Source of the DNA: Actinotalea soli
Lineage (GTDB): Bacteria; Actinomycetota; Actinomycetes; Actinomycetales; Cellulomonadaceae
Direction of reading: 5' to 3'
Length of the DNA: 64,000 bases
NCBI RefSeq assembly: GCF_017565425.1
Contig: NZ_JAGEMK010000004.1
Location: 240,319 to 304,318, forward strand
Below the pieces are notes generated by a model, which saw only the letters and a program-made list of their open reading frames with translations, was not told the origin of the DNA and made no database searches. The position numbers were made by a program, and so were the translations under genes. Of the stretch, positions 34,798 to 44,113 are shown piece after piece (the stretch's first letter is position 1; each line of letters begins with the position of its first letter).

Positions 34798-36026
34798 TCC
34801 AGCAGTCCTGCCTCCCGCGCCCGACGACGGGTGGCCCCCGAGGCGTGCACCGACCAGCGCGGCGCCCAACGGGCGAGCACCCCGGCGCTCGCCACCCCCA
34901 CCCCGCCCACGACCCAGATCCCCGCGGCGAGGGACCCCAGGGCCGCCCCGCCTGCCACGAGCAGGGGCCCCGCAGCGCCGCCCGCGTCCTGGCACAACCG
35001 CCAGAGCCCGAGGAACTGCGCCCGGCTGGTGGGTGGGGCGACGTCGGCCCCGAGGGTCATGAGGATGCCCGCGCCCATGCCGTTGCCGAGGCCGATGACC
35101 ATCGCGACCACCGTGATCGAGCCGAAGCCGGTGGTGAACGGCAGCGCCACGAAGCCCGCTCCCAGCACCAGCATCGACGGGATGGCCGTCCACAGCCGAC
35201 CCCGGCGGTCCATGAGCCGTCCCGCCGGATAGAAGAGCAGCATGTCCACGGCCCCGGCGATGCCGAAGACGATGCTGGTGGTCGCGGGCGCGAGGCCCAG
35301 GTGCTCCGACCACAGCGGCAGGACGATCTGCCGGCTGCCACGCACCGCCCCGACCATGAGCACGCCCAGGCCCAGGGTCCACAGCACCTGCCGGTGGTCG
35401 CGCAGCACGTGCCAGGTGGGGACGCGGGGCCCGGCCGGACGGCGGTGGTCGACGTCGGGCACCAGGGCCACGATCACCGCGGTCACCACCGAGGTGCCGA
35501 CCGCGAGCCAGTACACCCCGCGCAGCCCCGAGAGGTGGATGACGCCGGCCCCCACGAAGGGCCCGATGAAGGTACCCACCCGCTGCAGGCCGCCCAGGGT
35601 CGAGAGCATCCGGGCCCGGCGCATCACCGGGGTGGTCTCGGTCAGGTAGGAGTGCCGGGCGAGCATGAAGACCGCGTTGATCGCCCCCAGGGCGAGCAGG
35701 CTCAGGCCCAGGACCACCACCGACGGCGCGAGGGCGGCCGCCGTGAGGGCGACCACCGCGGCGATCGAGGCGCCGAGCATGGCCCGACGGTCACCGAACC
35801 GCGCCGCGATCGCCCCGGCGGGGACGTCCCCGAGGATCTGCCCCACGGCCAGCAGCGCCACCACCACGCCGGCCGTCGCGACGTCGGCGCCCAGGTCCAC
35901 CGCGGTGAGGGCGACCACGGGCAGGATCGCGCCGAGCCCGGTCTCGAAGACCACCACGGGCAGGAAGACGCCCAGGGCCAGGGTCCGCCGCCCCGGGGAG
36001 GCCGGACGCGCCGCAGGAGAGGTCAC
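34794..36026 (-). CDS. MFS transporter at the end of the csp-DUF3027 cassette
   Basis: A 410-residue carrier with about 12 membrane helices. The loop GDVPAGAIAARFGDRRAML is the usual MFS signature between helices 2 and 3, and the second half repeats it (FYPAGRLMDRRGRLWT). It is the last gene of a four-gene coupled cassette; its GTG overlaps the stop of the sacsin-like gene by 4 nt. Substrate unknown. It also overlaps the convergent DUF2530 gene by 4 nt. Confidence 0.88.
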   Translation of the reverse strand: MTSPAARPASPGRRTLALGVFLPVVVFETGLGAILPVVALTAVDLGADVATAGVVVALLAVGQILGDVPAGAIAARFGDRRAMLGASIAAVVALTAAALAPSVVVLGLSLLALGAINAVFMLARHSYLTETTPVMRRARMLSTLGGLQRVGTFIGPFVGAGVIHLSGLRGVYWLAVGTSVVTAVIVALVPDVDHRRPAGPRVPTWHVLRDHRQVLWTLGLGVLMVGAVRGSRQIVLPLWSEHLGLAPATTSIVFGIAGAVDMLLFYPAGRLMDRRGRLWTAIPSMLVLGAGFVALPFTTGFGSITVVAMVIGLGNGMGAGILMTLGADVAPPTSRAQFLGLWRLCQDAGGAAGPLLVAGGAALGSLAAGIWVVGGVGVASAGVLARWAPRWSVHASGATRRRAREAGLLD

Positions 36027-39000
36027 GGCGCGAGGTCCCCCGCCAGCTCGAGGAGCACATGCGGCAGGGCCCGGGGGTCGGCGAGCAGCCGCAGCAGCCG
36101 GTCGCGGTGCTCCCACCCGACGAGGGTCGCGAGGGCCGCGGCGAGCCCCTGGCTGGTCGCGGCGTGGACGGTGCCCGCGGCGTCGACCCACCCGTCGAGC
36201 TGCTCGCCGTCGACCCGCAGGTCCTCGTGCTCGACCCAGGTCCCGGGCAGTGCGACGAGGCCACCGAGCCCCGCGCGCAGGGCAGGGTCGAGGTCGAGCA
36301 CCGTGCCCCGGGAGGTCACGGTCCCGTCCGCCCGCTCCTCGGCACGGTCGACGTCGAGGACCCTCGCCAGGCCGGTGGCCTCGGCGGGCACCACCAGCGC
36401 CGGTCGCGCCGCGGGGTGGGCGGACCACAGCGGGGTCGCGACCGTCACCTGCGGGGTCTCGACGATCCCGGCCGTGCCGTCGGCGAGGAGGGCGGGCAGC
36501 CGTGCCGGGTCGAGCTCGGCCTCGGGATGCCGGACCGCGAGCGCGGCCAGCCCCCGCCACACCGCGACCGCCAGGGTCAGCTCGACCGGGGTGCCCAGCG
36601 CGGGCAGGGCCTCGAGGACCTCGGTCCACCCGTCGGGCTCGAGCTCGGCGAGGTCCCGGACGGCCCCCAGGGCCCGCAGCAGCTCCTCGTCCAGGTCGGC
36701 CCAGGCCGTGGGCACGGGGGCCAGGAGACGGGTCGCCCCGCCCTCGACCCCGGGCAGGGCCATGGGGCGTCGTGGACCGAGCCCACCCCGGTGCCGGAGC
36801 CACCACGCCGTGTAGGAGGGGACCGCCCGCCCGTCGGGCCCACGGCCCCACGGCTCGACGACGGCGCGACGGGCCTCGCCCCGGGTCAGGGCGGTCATCA
36901 CCTCGCCCCAGGCCTCCTCGCGGACCGCGTCGAGGTCGGCGACGACGACCAGGTCCCCACGGTCGGTGAGGTCATCCCCCTCGAGCACATCCTCGAGGTG
37001 CTCGAGGTAGGCGCCCCAGCCGTCGAGGGCGTCGGTCACGAGGGCGGCGTCGTCGTCGGGGTCGTCGAGGTCGGTGAGCGCGTCCGCGACCACCCGGGCG
37101 TCCAGACGCTCGACGGCGATCCCTGCGCGCACCCCGGCGAGCAGCAGACCCTCGCGGGAGTGCTCCGCGACGTGGTCGTCGAGCAGGGGCAGGACCTCGG
37201 GGTCGAACCAGTCGGCCGCCGGGGACCCGGGGAGCACCAGGCCGCGGGCCGGCAGCAGCTCGCCGTCCTGCGCGGGCAGCAGCACCTCGCCCCACCAGGG
37301 CTCGGGCCGGGGGGCCGAGGCGGAGAGGTGGTCGAGCAGGGCCAGGAGCACCCCGGCCGGGCTCTGCTCGGGGGCGAGGTCCCCCGGCTCGGGCGGACCG
37401 GCCAGCACCTGGTCCCGCAGGACGGCGTGCCGGGCCAGGGCCTCGGCGTCCGCCCGGGTGGCTCCGAGACGCTCGAGCAGCGGGTGGGCCGCGCGCGGGT
37501 CGACCACCCGGGCGCCCCACCGGGTCAGCGCGTCGACCAGCCCCGCGAGGTCGGCGAGGCCCTCCTCGGCCAGCAGGGCGCCGCGGGCACCCCGGACCAC
37601 CCGCCCGTCGGCCAGGCGCACCGGCAGGGTCGCGAGCTCCTCGAGGGCGCTCGCCTCGACCCCGGCCAAGGCCTCGTAGAGGGAGAGCAGCTGGTCGGCG
37701 CTGCCCGCGGGGAGGCTGTCCGCGAGGTCCGCGAGGCGGGTCGGGGCCGCCCCGAGGGCGAGGGCCGCACGACGCCGGGGACCCGTGAGCCCCACGAGCT
37801 GCGGCACCCAGACCCCGAGGGCGGCGAGAGCGGCCTGGTCCTCCCCCACAGGGCCGTCCAGGACGAGGGCGTCGCGGGCGAGCAGAGCCGGGCCGGCGTC
37901 GACGGGGTCGAGCAGGGGCGTGCTGCGGGTGGCCCCGAGCACCGCCTCACGCAGGGCGGTGTCGAGGGGGCCGGCCGCCAGACCCGGGGGCAGCAGGTCG
38001 AGGGGGTGCGGGGCCTCCTCGGGGCCGGCCTCGCGGCAGGCCACGAGCAGGTCGGCCCAGACCGCGCCGGCCTCGGCGACCAGGCGGTCGGTCACCGGGC
38101 CCGGCGCGACGTGGCGGCGCGACGGGTCGAGGGGGAAGGTCGCGACGAGCAGGGCGGGGACCGTGCAGGGCTCGTCCGTGGGGGTCGGCGCATGCACGAC
38201 GGCGGGCGTCGGGGCGTCGCCGACGGAGGGGCGGCGGACAGCCCAGGTGACCTCCCAGCCGGTGCGGTCGCGTTCCTCGACGGGACGGTCGGCGAGCAGG
38301 CTCGGTGGCAGCTCCCCGCTCCGGGTCGCGACGACCCAGCGCGTGCGGACCTCGTCGAGGCTCAGCACGGTGGTGCCGTCCACCTGGACCTCGACCCGCC
38401 CGAGGCCCGGCAGGGCGAGCAGGAGGGCGTCACCGACCTCGTCGAGCTGGGTGCGGACCTGCCGGACCGCGGCTGCGTCGCGCAGCCCGAGCACCACCAC
38501 GGTGTCCCAGCCGGCGAGCCCGGGACGGTGGGGACCGGGCCCGTCGGCAGGGTGGACGCCCTCGGCGAGCGGCCCGGGGCCCGGGTAGGGCAGGCGCAGG
38601 GCCGGCAGCACCCCGGCCCTGGAGCGGGCCTCGGCCGCGAGCCCTCCCCCGCGGGCCTCGAGCTCGGCGGCGACCGTCGCGCGGGAGAAGTGCACCGCGC
38701 CGTCGTGGCTGCGGACGGAGACCTCGTCGGCCACCGAGCGCACCGCGGCGAAGCCCACCCCGAAGCGCCCGACGGTGCCCCCGGCCCGCTTGGCCGAGGC
38801 ACGCAGGGAGGAGAGGGAGGCGACCCCGGCGGCATCGAGCGGGGCCCCGGTGTTCGCGGCCAGCAGGGTGCCGGTGCCCTCGGGCCCGGTGGTCAGGCTG
38901 AGCAGGAGGGCGCCGCGGGTGCCCGCACGGACCGCGGCGTCGGCGGCGTTCTGCGCGAGCTCGACGACCACGCGGTCCCGGTAGTAGCCGTGGGCGTGGT

Positions 39001-39103
39001 CCTCCTCGGCGTTGGCGTCCTCACGGAAGCGCGCGGGGGAGGCCGACCACGCGGCGAGGACCGCGTCCCGCAGGGCCCGGGTGCCGAACGGGTCCTCGGT
39101 CAC
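36023..39103 (-). CDS. Large sacsin-like GHKL ATPase
   Basis: A 1026-residue protein. The N-terminus resembles the HSP90-like ATPase domain of sacsin: N-box ELAQNAADA (E49, N52, D55), the lid-proximal ANTGAPLD (83-90) in which the usual Asp is Thr, and GRFGVGFAAV (112-121). The remaining 800 residues are Leu/Ala/Asp-rich and unlike any domain I can name. It is expected to bind ATP and perhaps act as a chaperone. GTG 39103 overlaps the DUF3027 stop (GTGA), and its own stop overlaps the MFS start, so it is coupled on both sides. Confidence 0.85.
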   Translation of the reverse strand: MTEDPFGTRALRDAVLAAWSASPARFREDANAEEDHAHGYYRDRVVVELAQNAADAAVRAGTRGALLLSLTTGPEGTGTLLAANTGAPLDAAGVASLSSLRASAKRAGGTVGRFGVGFAAVRSVADEVSVRSHDGAVHFSRATVAAELEARGGGLAAEARSRAGVLPALRLPYPGPGPLAEGVHPADGPGPHRPGLAGWDTVVVLGLRDAAAVRQVRTQLDEVGDALLLALPGLGRVEVQVDGTTVLSLDEVRTRWVVATRSGELPPSLLADRPVEERDRTGWEVTWAVRRPSVGDAPTPAVVHAPTPTDEPCTVPALLVATFPLDPSRRHVAPGPVTDRLVAEAGAVWADLLVACREAGPEEAPHPLDLLPPGLAAGPLDTALREAVLGATRSTPLLDPVDAGPALLARDALVLDGPVGEDQAALAALGVWVPQLVGLTGPRRRAALALGAAPTRLADLADSLPAGSADQLLSLYEALAGVEASALEELATLPVRLADGRVVRGARGALLAEEGLADLAGLVDALTRWGARVVDPRAAHPLLERLGATRADAEALARHAVLRDQVLAGPPEPGDLAPEQSPAGVLLALLDHLSASAPRPEPWWGEVLLPAQDGELLPARGLVLPGSPAADWFDPEVLPLLDDHVAEHSREGLLLAGVRAGIAVERLDARVVADALTDLDDPDDDAALVTDALDGWGAYLEHLEDVLEGDDLTDRGDLVVVADLDAVREEAWGEVMTALTRGEARRAVVEPWGRGPDGRAVPSYTAWWLRHRGGLGPRRPMALPGVEGGATRLLAPVPTAWADLDEELLRALGAVRDLAELEPDGWTEVLEALPALGTPVELTLAVAVWRGLAALAVRHPEAELDPARLPALLADGTAGIVETPQVTVATPLWSAHPAARPALVVPAEATGLARVLDVDRAEERADGTVTSRGTVLDLDPALRAGLGGLVALPGTWVEHEDLRVDGEQLDGWVDAAGTVHAATSQGLAAALATLVGWEHRDRLLRLLADPRALPHVLLELAGDLAP

Positions 39104-40050
39104 TCCTCGTCGGCGGTGGGCGCGGGGTCGGGCTCCGCGGGCGTCTCGGGCTCGCGGTCCGCGGGCGCCTCGGGCTCCGAGCCCGCCTCGGCAGCCGGCT
39201 CCGGGGTGGCCTCGGTGGCGGGTTCCGTGCTCGTGGAGGACTCGGCGCTCGACGCAGGCGCGGCCTGGTCGGCCTCGTCCCCCTGGTCGTCGTCCTCGCC
39301 CTGGACCCGGACGATCTCGACGTCGTGCTCGTCGATCACGGGACTCTGGTCGGGCCAGTCGCTCGGGGGCGGGGTGACGTCGGTCTGGGAGTGGGCGCCG
39401 CAGCCGTGGTCCATGCTCACCACGCGGCCGTCGTCGGGGGCCCACTCGTTGGCGCACACGCCGAACTCGGTGCGCAGGGACCCGGCCATGAGCACCAGGA
39501 AGGCGCAGGTCGAGCAGGGGGCGCTCGCGGCGACCGCCTGGGCGGCGGTGGGCCCGCGGCTTCCGGTGTACCAGCGCTCGGCGGCCTCGGCGCGGCCCTC
39601 GCGGGACAGCACCCGCTCGCGGCCCAGGCCGAGCTCGAAGATCGCGAGCTCGTCGGCGTCGGCCTCGCCCGTGGCGGTGTAGCCCGGCTCGAGGCGGTCG
39701 TCGTCCTCGAGGTAGGGCAGCACGTCGCCCGGCCCGACGTCCCCGGGGCGCAGGCGCTCGGCCCACGGCACCCAGGTGGGGGCCAGCACGGCGTCCTGCC
39801 CGGGGAGCAGGTCGACCTCGCAGATGGTGGGCTTGCGTCCGCGCGGCACGCGCGCGACCGTCACCGACCAGTACCAGCCGCGGTAGCCGGGGGCGGTCGC
39901 CGCGAAGCGGTGGGAGACGAGGCGCTCCCCCTCGACCACGGGGCCGAGGTGCTCTCCGACGAGCGCGGCGTCCTCCGCGACCTCCTCGGCCGCGGCGCGC
40001 GCGAGGTCCACGGCCGAGGCGAGGACGGCGTCCTTGGTCGCAGCAGCCAT
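39100..40050 (-). CDS. DUF3027 domain-containing protein
   Basis: A 316-residue protein with an actinobacterial DUF3027 domain (about 1-230) and a disordered acidic tail (EPEAPADREPETPAEPDPAP). Conserved tracts are HRFAATAPGYRGWYWSVTVAR and WVPWAERLRPGDVGPGDVLP. A cysteine/histidine cluster (CSTCAFLV, VCANEWAPDD, DHGCGAHSQTD) could bind zinc. Function unknown. The ATG shares its A with the stop TGA of the csp gene (TGATG), and its stop overlaps the sacsin-like GTG. Conserved linkage to cold-shock genes suggests a role in RNA or stress response. Confidence 0.88.
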   Translation of the reverse strand: MAAATKDAVLASAVDLARAAAEEVAEDAALVGEHLGPVVEGERLVSHRFAATAPGYRGWYWSVTVARVPRGRKPTICEVDLLPGQDAVLAPTWVPWAERLRPGDVGPGDVLPYLEDDDRLEPGYTATGEADADELAIFELGLGRERVLSREGRAEAAERWYTGSRGPTAAQAVAASAPCSTCAFLVLMAGSLRTEFGVCANEWAPDDGRVVSMDHGCGAHSQTDVTPPPSDWPDQSPVIDEHDVEIVRVQGEDDDQGDEADQAAPASSAESSTSTEPATEATPEPAAEAGSEPEAPADREPETPAEPDPAPTADEE

Positions 40051-40433
40051 CAGAGGTCGAGGTCGTCCGCGACGGCCCGCAGGACGGTCGCGACCTGGGT
40101 CGCCTTGCCCTTCTCGGGGTAGCGCCCGCGCCGCAGGCCGTTGCCCACGCCGTCGAGCAGCTTGATGAGGTCCTCGACGATGACGGCCATGTCGTCGGCG
40201 GGCTTGCGCTGGGCCTTGGCCACCGAGGGGGCCGGGTCGAGCAGGGTGACCGAGAGCGCCTGGGGCCCGCGACGGCCGTCGGCGACACCGAAGTCCACCT
40301 TGGCCCCGGGCTTGGGGGCGGCGGCGCCCGCGGGCAGCGCCGAGGCGTGCAGGAAGACCTCGTCGCCGTCCTCGCTGGCGATGAAGCCGAAGCCGCGCTC
40401 GGCGTCGAACCACTTGACCTTGCCGGTGGGCAC
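40050..40433 (-). CDS. Cold-shock domain protein with C-terminal extension
   Basis: A 127-residue protein. Residues 1-65 are a cold-shock domain with both RNA-binding motifs (KVKWFDAERGFGFI and EVFLHASAL). Residues 66-127 form a basic extension (KAQRKPADDMAVIVEDLIKLL) not found in short CspA proteins. It binds single-stranded nucleic acid. GTG 40433 is chosen for fit to the family and AGAGG upstream. It is the first gene of the four-gene cassette and overlaps DUF3027 by one base. Confidence 0.92.
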   Translation of the reverse strand: MPTGKVKWFDAERGFGFIASEDGDEVFLHASALPAGAAAPKPGAKVDFGVADGRRGPQALSVTLLDPAPSVAKAQRKPADDMAVIVEDLIKLLDGVGNGLRRGRYPEKGKATQVATVLRAVADDLDL

Positions 40434-40500
40434 TGGAACCTCTGTGTGATCGTGGGGAGACGTACGGGTCAAGGCTACCGGGCGCCTCGCCGTCCTGCGC

Positions 40501-40842
40501 TCACCAGAAGACGGCGATCACCACGTTGAGGATGGTGAGCCCGCCGATCGCGCCCCACACCCCCGTCGAGACGGCGTCCTTCCTGCGGTTCACGACGACC
40601 AGGGCGGTCACGGCGAGGAGCACCACGAGCTTGACGCCGATCTTGGTGTGGTTGACGTCCCCGTCCCCCGCCTCGGCGATGCCCACCAGGGCCAGGCCGG
40701 TGACGAGCACGGTCAGGGCGCCGTGGAGCATCCCCGTGCCGACCGTCTTGGTGGGGGCCTTGGCCTGGGTGACCCAGTAGCCGACGATCAGGGCCATCCC
40801 GAGCAGGTGCAGGACGAGGGCGAGGTTGCGGACGAGCTCCAC
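40501..40842 (-). CDS. Small four-helix membrane protein
   Basis: A 113-residue membrane protein with four predicted helices (ALVLHLLGMALIVGYWV, GALTVLVTGLALVGIA, KLVVLLAVTALVVV and IGGLTILNVVIAVFW) and a short loop VNHTKIGVK. I do not recognise a characterised family. GTG 40842 has AAGGAG 6-7 nt upstream. It lies 68 nt downstream of nothing on its strand and is divergent from the TetR gene, so the two may form a regulator-target pair. Confidence 0.75.
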   Translation of the reverse strand: MELVRNLALVLHLLGMALIVGYWVTQAKAPTKTVGTGMLHGALTVLVTGLALVGIAEAGDGDVNHTKIGVKLVVLLAVTALVVVNRRKDAVSTGVWGAIGGLTILNVVIAVFW

Positions 40843-40910
40843 GAGAAGGCTCCTTCGGAGGACGGGCTGCCGACGAGCGTCTGGTTTGCCGACGCTACTG
40901 TCGGGACCAT

Positions 40911-40922
40911 ACCAACGCTGGT
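40911..40922. promoter_or_regulatory. Candidate TetR operator
   Basis: ACCAACGCTGGT is palindromic except for one base pair, and lies between the divergent TetR and four-helix protein genes. TTGCCG near 40887 and ATACCA near 40909 are separated by about 17 nt and may be the TetR promoter, with the operator just beyond. Confidence 0.4.
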
Positions 40923-40958
40923 GTCGTGAACGCACCCGGGGTGCGTCATGATGGCGCC

Positions 40959-41546
40959 ATGCCCCGGATCAGCGCGCCGACCCTCGTCGAGCACCGCGCC
41001 AACCAGCGGGCAGCCGTGCTCGGGGCCGCCGAGGAGCTCGCGGTCGAGCAGGGGGCCGCCGCCGTGACCGTCGCGGCCGTCGCGGCCCGCACCGGCATCG
41101 CGCGACCCTCGGTCTACGCGTACTTCGCCTCGGCCGACGCGATCCTCGAGGCCCTGGTGCACGAGGGCTTCGAGCGGTGGCGCACCGCCCTGGACGCCGG
41201 GATCGCCGCGACCACCTCCCCCGAGGAGCTGGTGCGCGGCTACTTCGCCGCTGCCGCCGCGAGCGCGGCCCGCGGGGACCACCGCCTGGCCGGGACGCTG
41301 CGCGACGTCCGCCTCGCCCCCGAGGTGCGCCAGACCCTCCTGGACTCCCACCGGGCGACCGCCGCCCCGCTCGCCGAGGCGGCCCGCGCCCTCGGGGTGC
41401 CCGACGTCGACCAGGCCCTCGCCCTGCTGCTCACCGTGCTCAACCACTGCCTCACCCGGGTCGAGGCCGGTCACGAGGCCGCGACCGAGGGCCGGACGGC
41501 CGCCGAGTTCGCCCTGGGCGGGCTGGACCGCCTGGCCCGGGGCTGA
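40959..41546 (+). CDS. TetR family transcriptional regulator
   Basis: A 195-residue regulator with an N-terminal helix-turn-helix (VTVAAVAARTGIARPSVYAYFASADAILEAL) and a helical C-terminal domain. ATG 40959 is used; an in-frame GTG at 40926 is less likely because it would overlap the operator. It is divergent from the four-helix membrane gene and followed 24 nt later by the helicase-associated gene, which has its own promoter. Ligand unknown. Confidence 0.88.
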   Translation: MPRISAPTLVEHRANQRAAVLGAAEELAVEQGAAAVTVAAVAARTGIARPSVYAYFASADAILEALVHEGFERWRTALDAGIAATTSPEELVRGYFAAAAASAARGDHRLAGTLRDVRLAPEVRQTLLDSHRATAAPLAEAARALGVPDVDQALALLLTVLNHCLTRVEAGHEAATEGRTAAEFALGGLDRLARG

Positions 41547-41557
41547 CCGCACCGCCG

Positions 41558-41563
41558 TATCGT
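41558..41563 (+). promoter_or_regulatory. Leaderless -10 hexamer TATCGT for the helicase-associated gene
   Basis: TATCGT is followed by 7 nt and then ATG 41571, which is preferred over the upstream GTG at 41562. Confidence 0.5.
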
Positions 41564-41570
41564 GGTGCGG

Positions 41571-44042
41571 ATGGCCACCTACACGCAGGCACTGCGCGAG
41601 CGCGGCGAGATCGGGCTCGCCACGCTGCTCACCCTGCGTCCCGACCTCGCCACGCCGCCCCCCGCCACCCTGCGCTCCCTCGCGGCACGCTCCTCGACAC
41701 GGGCCAGCCTGGACCGCGCCCTCGGTGAGCTCGACGCCCTGTCCCTGCAGCTCGTCGAGGCGGCCCTGGCCCTGCACCACCCCGGGAGCACCGCGAGCCC
41801 GGCCCGGGCCGCCGACCCCGGCACCCTGGCCCGCGCCGTCGGGCTGACCGAGGCCGAGGCGGGGCCCGCCCTGGCCCGCGCCGCCGACCTCGCCCTGCTC
41901 TGGCAGGACGGCGAGACCCCCGGCCACCACCCCGCACCGGGGCTGGCCGAGGCCCTGGGTCCCTTCCCCGCAGGACTGGGGCCCTGGCTGTCCACGACCC
42001 TCGCGCGCCGCAGCGAGGACGGGCTCGCCCGGCTCGCGAGCGCCCTCGACCTGCCGACCACCTCCCTCGACGGCCTCGTCGAGCACGTCGGCGACGCCGC
42101 GACCGTGACCGCCCTGCTGGCCGGGGGCCCGCCCGGGGTGCGGCAGGTGCTCGACGCCCTGACCTGGGGACCGCCCGTCGGCCGCTCCCCCGAGCCCGCG
42201 TCGGCCGGGGTCACCTCGGCCGCCCGGGCGGCGGTCGAGTGGCTGCTGCGCCACGGGCTGCTCTCGATCCAGGACCCCCAGCACGTCGTCCTGCCCCGCG
42301 AGGTCGCCCTGGTGCTGCGCGAGGGGCGCACCCACCGCTCGCCCGCGACGGCCCCCGAGCCCGCGGGCACCCCGATCGACCCGCGCACCGTGGACGCCGA
42401 GTCCGCCCAGCACGCCGAGGAGGCCGTCCGCCTCGTGGCGGGCCTGGTGACGCTGTGGGGCGAGGAGCCGGCGACGGTGCTGCGCTCGGGCGGGCTCGGC
42501 ACCCGCGAGCTGCGCCGGGTCGCGAGCCGGCTCGACGTCGACGACACGACCGCGGCCCTGGTCGTCGAGGTCGCCGGGTCGACCGGCCTCGTCGTCGAGG
42601 ACGGCGAGGAGCCTCCGAGCCTGGCCCCGACCGCAGCCGGGGAGGAGTGGCTGCGCGAACCCGTGCCGCAGCGCTGGCAGGAGGTCGCCGAGGGATGGCT
42701 GACCGCCGAGCGCGCTGCCTGGCTGGTGGGGACCCGCGACGAGAAGGGCGCGCGCCGCGCCGCCCTGGACCCCGAGAGCCGGCGCCCCTGGGCCCCCCGG
42801 CTGCGCACGACCGCCCTCGAGGTGGTGGCCCAGCACCCGGGCGCCGCGCTGTCCGCCGCCCAGGTGCACCAGGTCCTGGCCTGGCGCGCGCCCCGCTCGG
42901 CTCCCCCCGAGCACGCCGTCGAGGCCGTCCTCGCGGAGGCCACGACCCTGGGCGTGCTCGGCGCGGGGGCCCTCAGCCCCGCCGGGCGGGCCCTGCTCGG
43001 CCTCGGGTCGCAGACCGACGACGCCGCGGCCCGTGGGGCTGCCCCGCAGGTGCCGGCCACCCACGAGCCCACCGCGAGCGCGCCCGCCGAGGCCCTCGCC
43101 GCCCAGCTGCCGCCCGCCGTCGAGGAGGTGCTGCTCCAGGGGGACCTGACCGGCATCGTCCCCGGGCGGCCGAGCCCCTCCCTCGGTGCCCTGCTCGACC
43201 TCGCGGCCCAGGTCGAGTCACGGGGTGCCGGTCTGACGGTGCGTTTCACCCCGGACAGCGTGCGCCGGGCCCTGGACGCCGGTCGCACCGCCGAGGAGCT
43301 GCTCGCCGAGCTCTCGCGGCACGCCCGCGCGGGGGTGCCGCAACCCCTCGAGTACCTCGTGCTGGACGCCGCGCGCCGCCACGGGCAGGTCCGGGTCGGC
43401 ATGGCCTCCTCCTACCTGCGCAGCGACGACCCCGGGCTGCTCGCGGGCCTCGTCGAGGACCGGTCCCTCGCGGGGCTCGGCCTGCTGCGCCTCGCCCCCA
43501 CCGTGATCGCGGCCCAGGCGACCCCCGCGGCCCTGGTCTCGGCCCTGCGGGCGCGCGGGCTGGCCCCCGTGACCGAGGACCAGTCGGGCGCGGTGCTCGT
43601 CGCAGGTCCGCGACGGCACGTGGTGCGGGGGGTGCGGGGGCGTGGACGGGTCCCGGCCGCACGGTCGGGGGCTGCGGCCGAGCGCGGGGCCACGACGGCC
43701 GAGGAGGCCCGCGAGCGACGGCTGCGCCGGCTGGTGGACGACCTGCTGCGCGGGGCTGCCCGCGAGGAGGCCGACGGCGCGGGGGTCGAGGGCGCCGGGC
43801 TCCTGGGCGGGCCCGACGCCGAGGGAACACCCGACCCCGTCATCGCGTTGGCCCTCCTGCGGGAGGCCGCCACCGAGGGCCGTGAGGTGTGGCTCGAGCT
43901 GGTCGGTCCCGGCGGGACCATCCAGCGACGACGGGTGCGTCCCGTGCGCGTCGACGGCGGCCGGGTGCGCGCGGTCGACGCCGAGCGCGAGGCCGAGCTG
44001 ACCGTGGCCGTCCACCGGATCGCCACGGTGACCCCCGCCTGA
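41571..44042 (+). CDS. Helicase-associated domain protein, partner of XPB
   Basis: An 823-residue protein of the family found directly before XPB-type helicases in actinobacteria. It lacks Walker motifs. The N-terminus (YTQALRERGEIGLATLLTLRPDL) and the winged-helix-like middle are family marks; a C-terminal region (GVPQPLEYLVLDAARRHGQVRVGMASSYLRSDDP, then LALLREAATEGREVWLELVGPGG) resembles the helicase-associated WYL-like fold. It probably recruits or regulates XPB during repair. The 70-nt gap to XPB holds short CCTGACC repeats. Confidence 0.85.
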   Translation: MATYTQALRERGEIGLATLLTLRPDLATPPPATLRSLAARSSTRASLDRALGELDALSLQLVEAALALHHPGSTASPARAADPGTLARAVGLTEAEAGPALARAADLALLWQDGETPGHHPAPGLAEALGPFPAGLGPWLSTTLARRSEDGLARLASALDLPTTSLDGLVEHVGDAATVTALLAGGPPGVRQVLDALTWGPPVGRSPEPASAGVTSAARAAVEWLLRHGLLSIQDPQHVVLPREVALVLREGRTHRSPATAPEPAGTPIDPRTVDAESAQHAEEAVRLVAGLVTLWGEEPATVLRSGGLGTRELRRVASRLDVDDTTAALVVEVAGSTGLVVEDGEEPPSLAPTAAGEEWLREPVPQRWQEVAEGWLTAERAAWLVGTRDEKGARRAALDPESRRPWAPRLRTTALEVVAQHPGAALSAAQVHQVLAWRAPRSAPPEHAVEAVLAEATTLGVLGAGALSPAGRALLGLGSQTDDAAARGAAPQVPATHEPTASAPAEALAAQLPPAVEEVLLQGDLTGIVPGRPSPSLGALLDLAAQVESRGAGLTVRFTPDSVRRALDAGRTAEELLAELSRHARAGVPQPLEYLVLDAARRHGQVRVGMASSYLRSDDPGLLAGLVEDRSLAGLGLLRLAPTVIAAQATPAALVSALRARGLAPVTEDQSGAVLVAGPRRHVVRGVRGRGRVPAARSGAAAERGATTAEEARERRLRRLVDDLLRGAAREEADGAGVEGAGLLGGPDAEGTPDPVIALALLREAATEGREVWLELVGPGGTIQRRRVRPVRVDGGRVRAVDAEREAELTVAVHRIATVTPA

Positions 44043-44113
44043 GACCCGGACCCGCGCACCGCCCGACCCGCCTGACCTGCCTGACCCGCTGACCCGCCCG
44101 ACCGAGGAGCTCG

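Noticed and set aside
36059..39682. Open frame of about 1200 codons opposite the sacsin-like and DUF3027 genes
   Set aside because: Gly/Glu/Arg-rich composition without any domain, and the other strand encodes recognised families with overlapping starts and stops.
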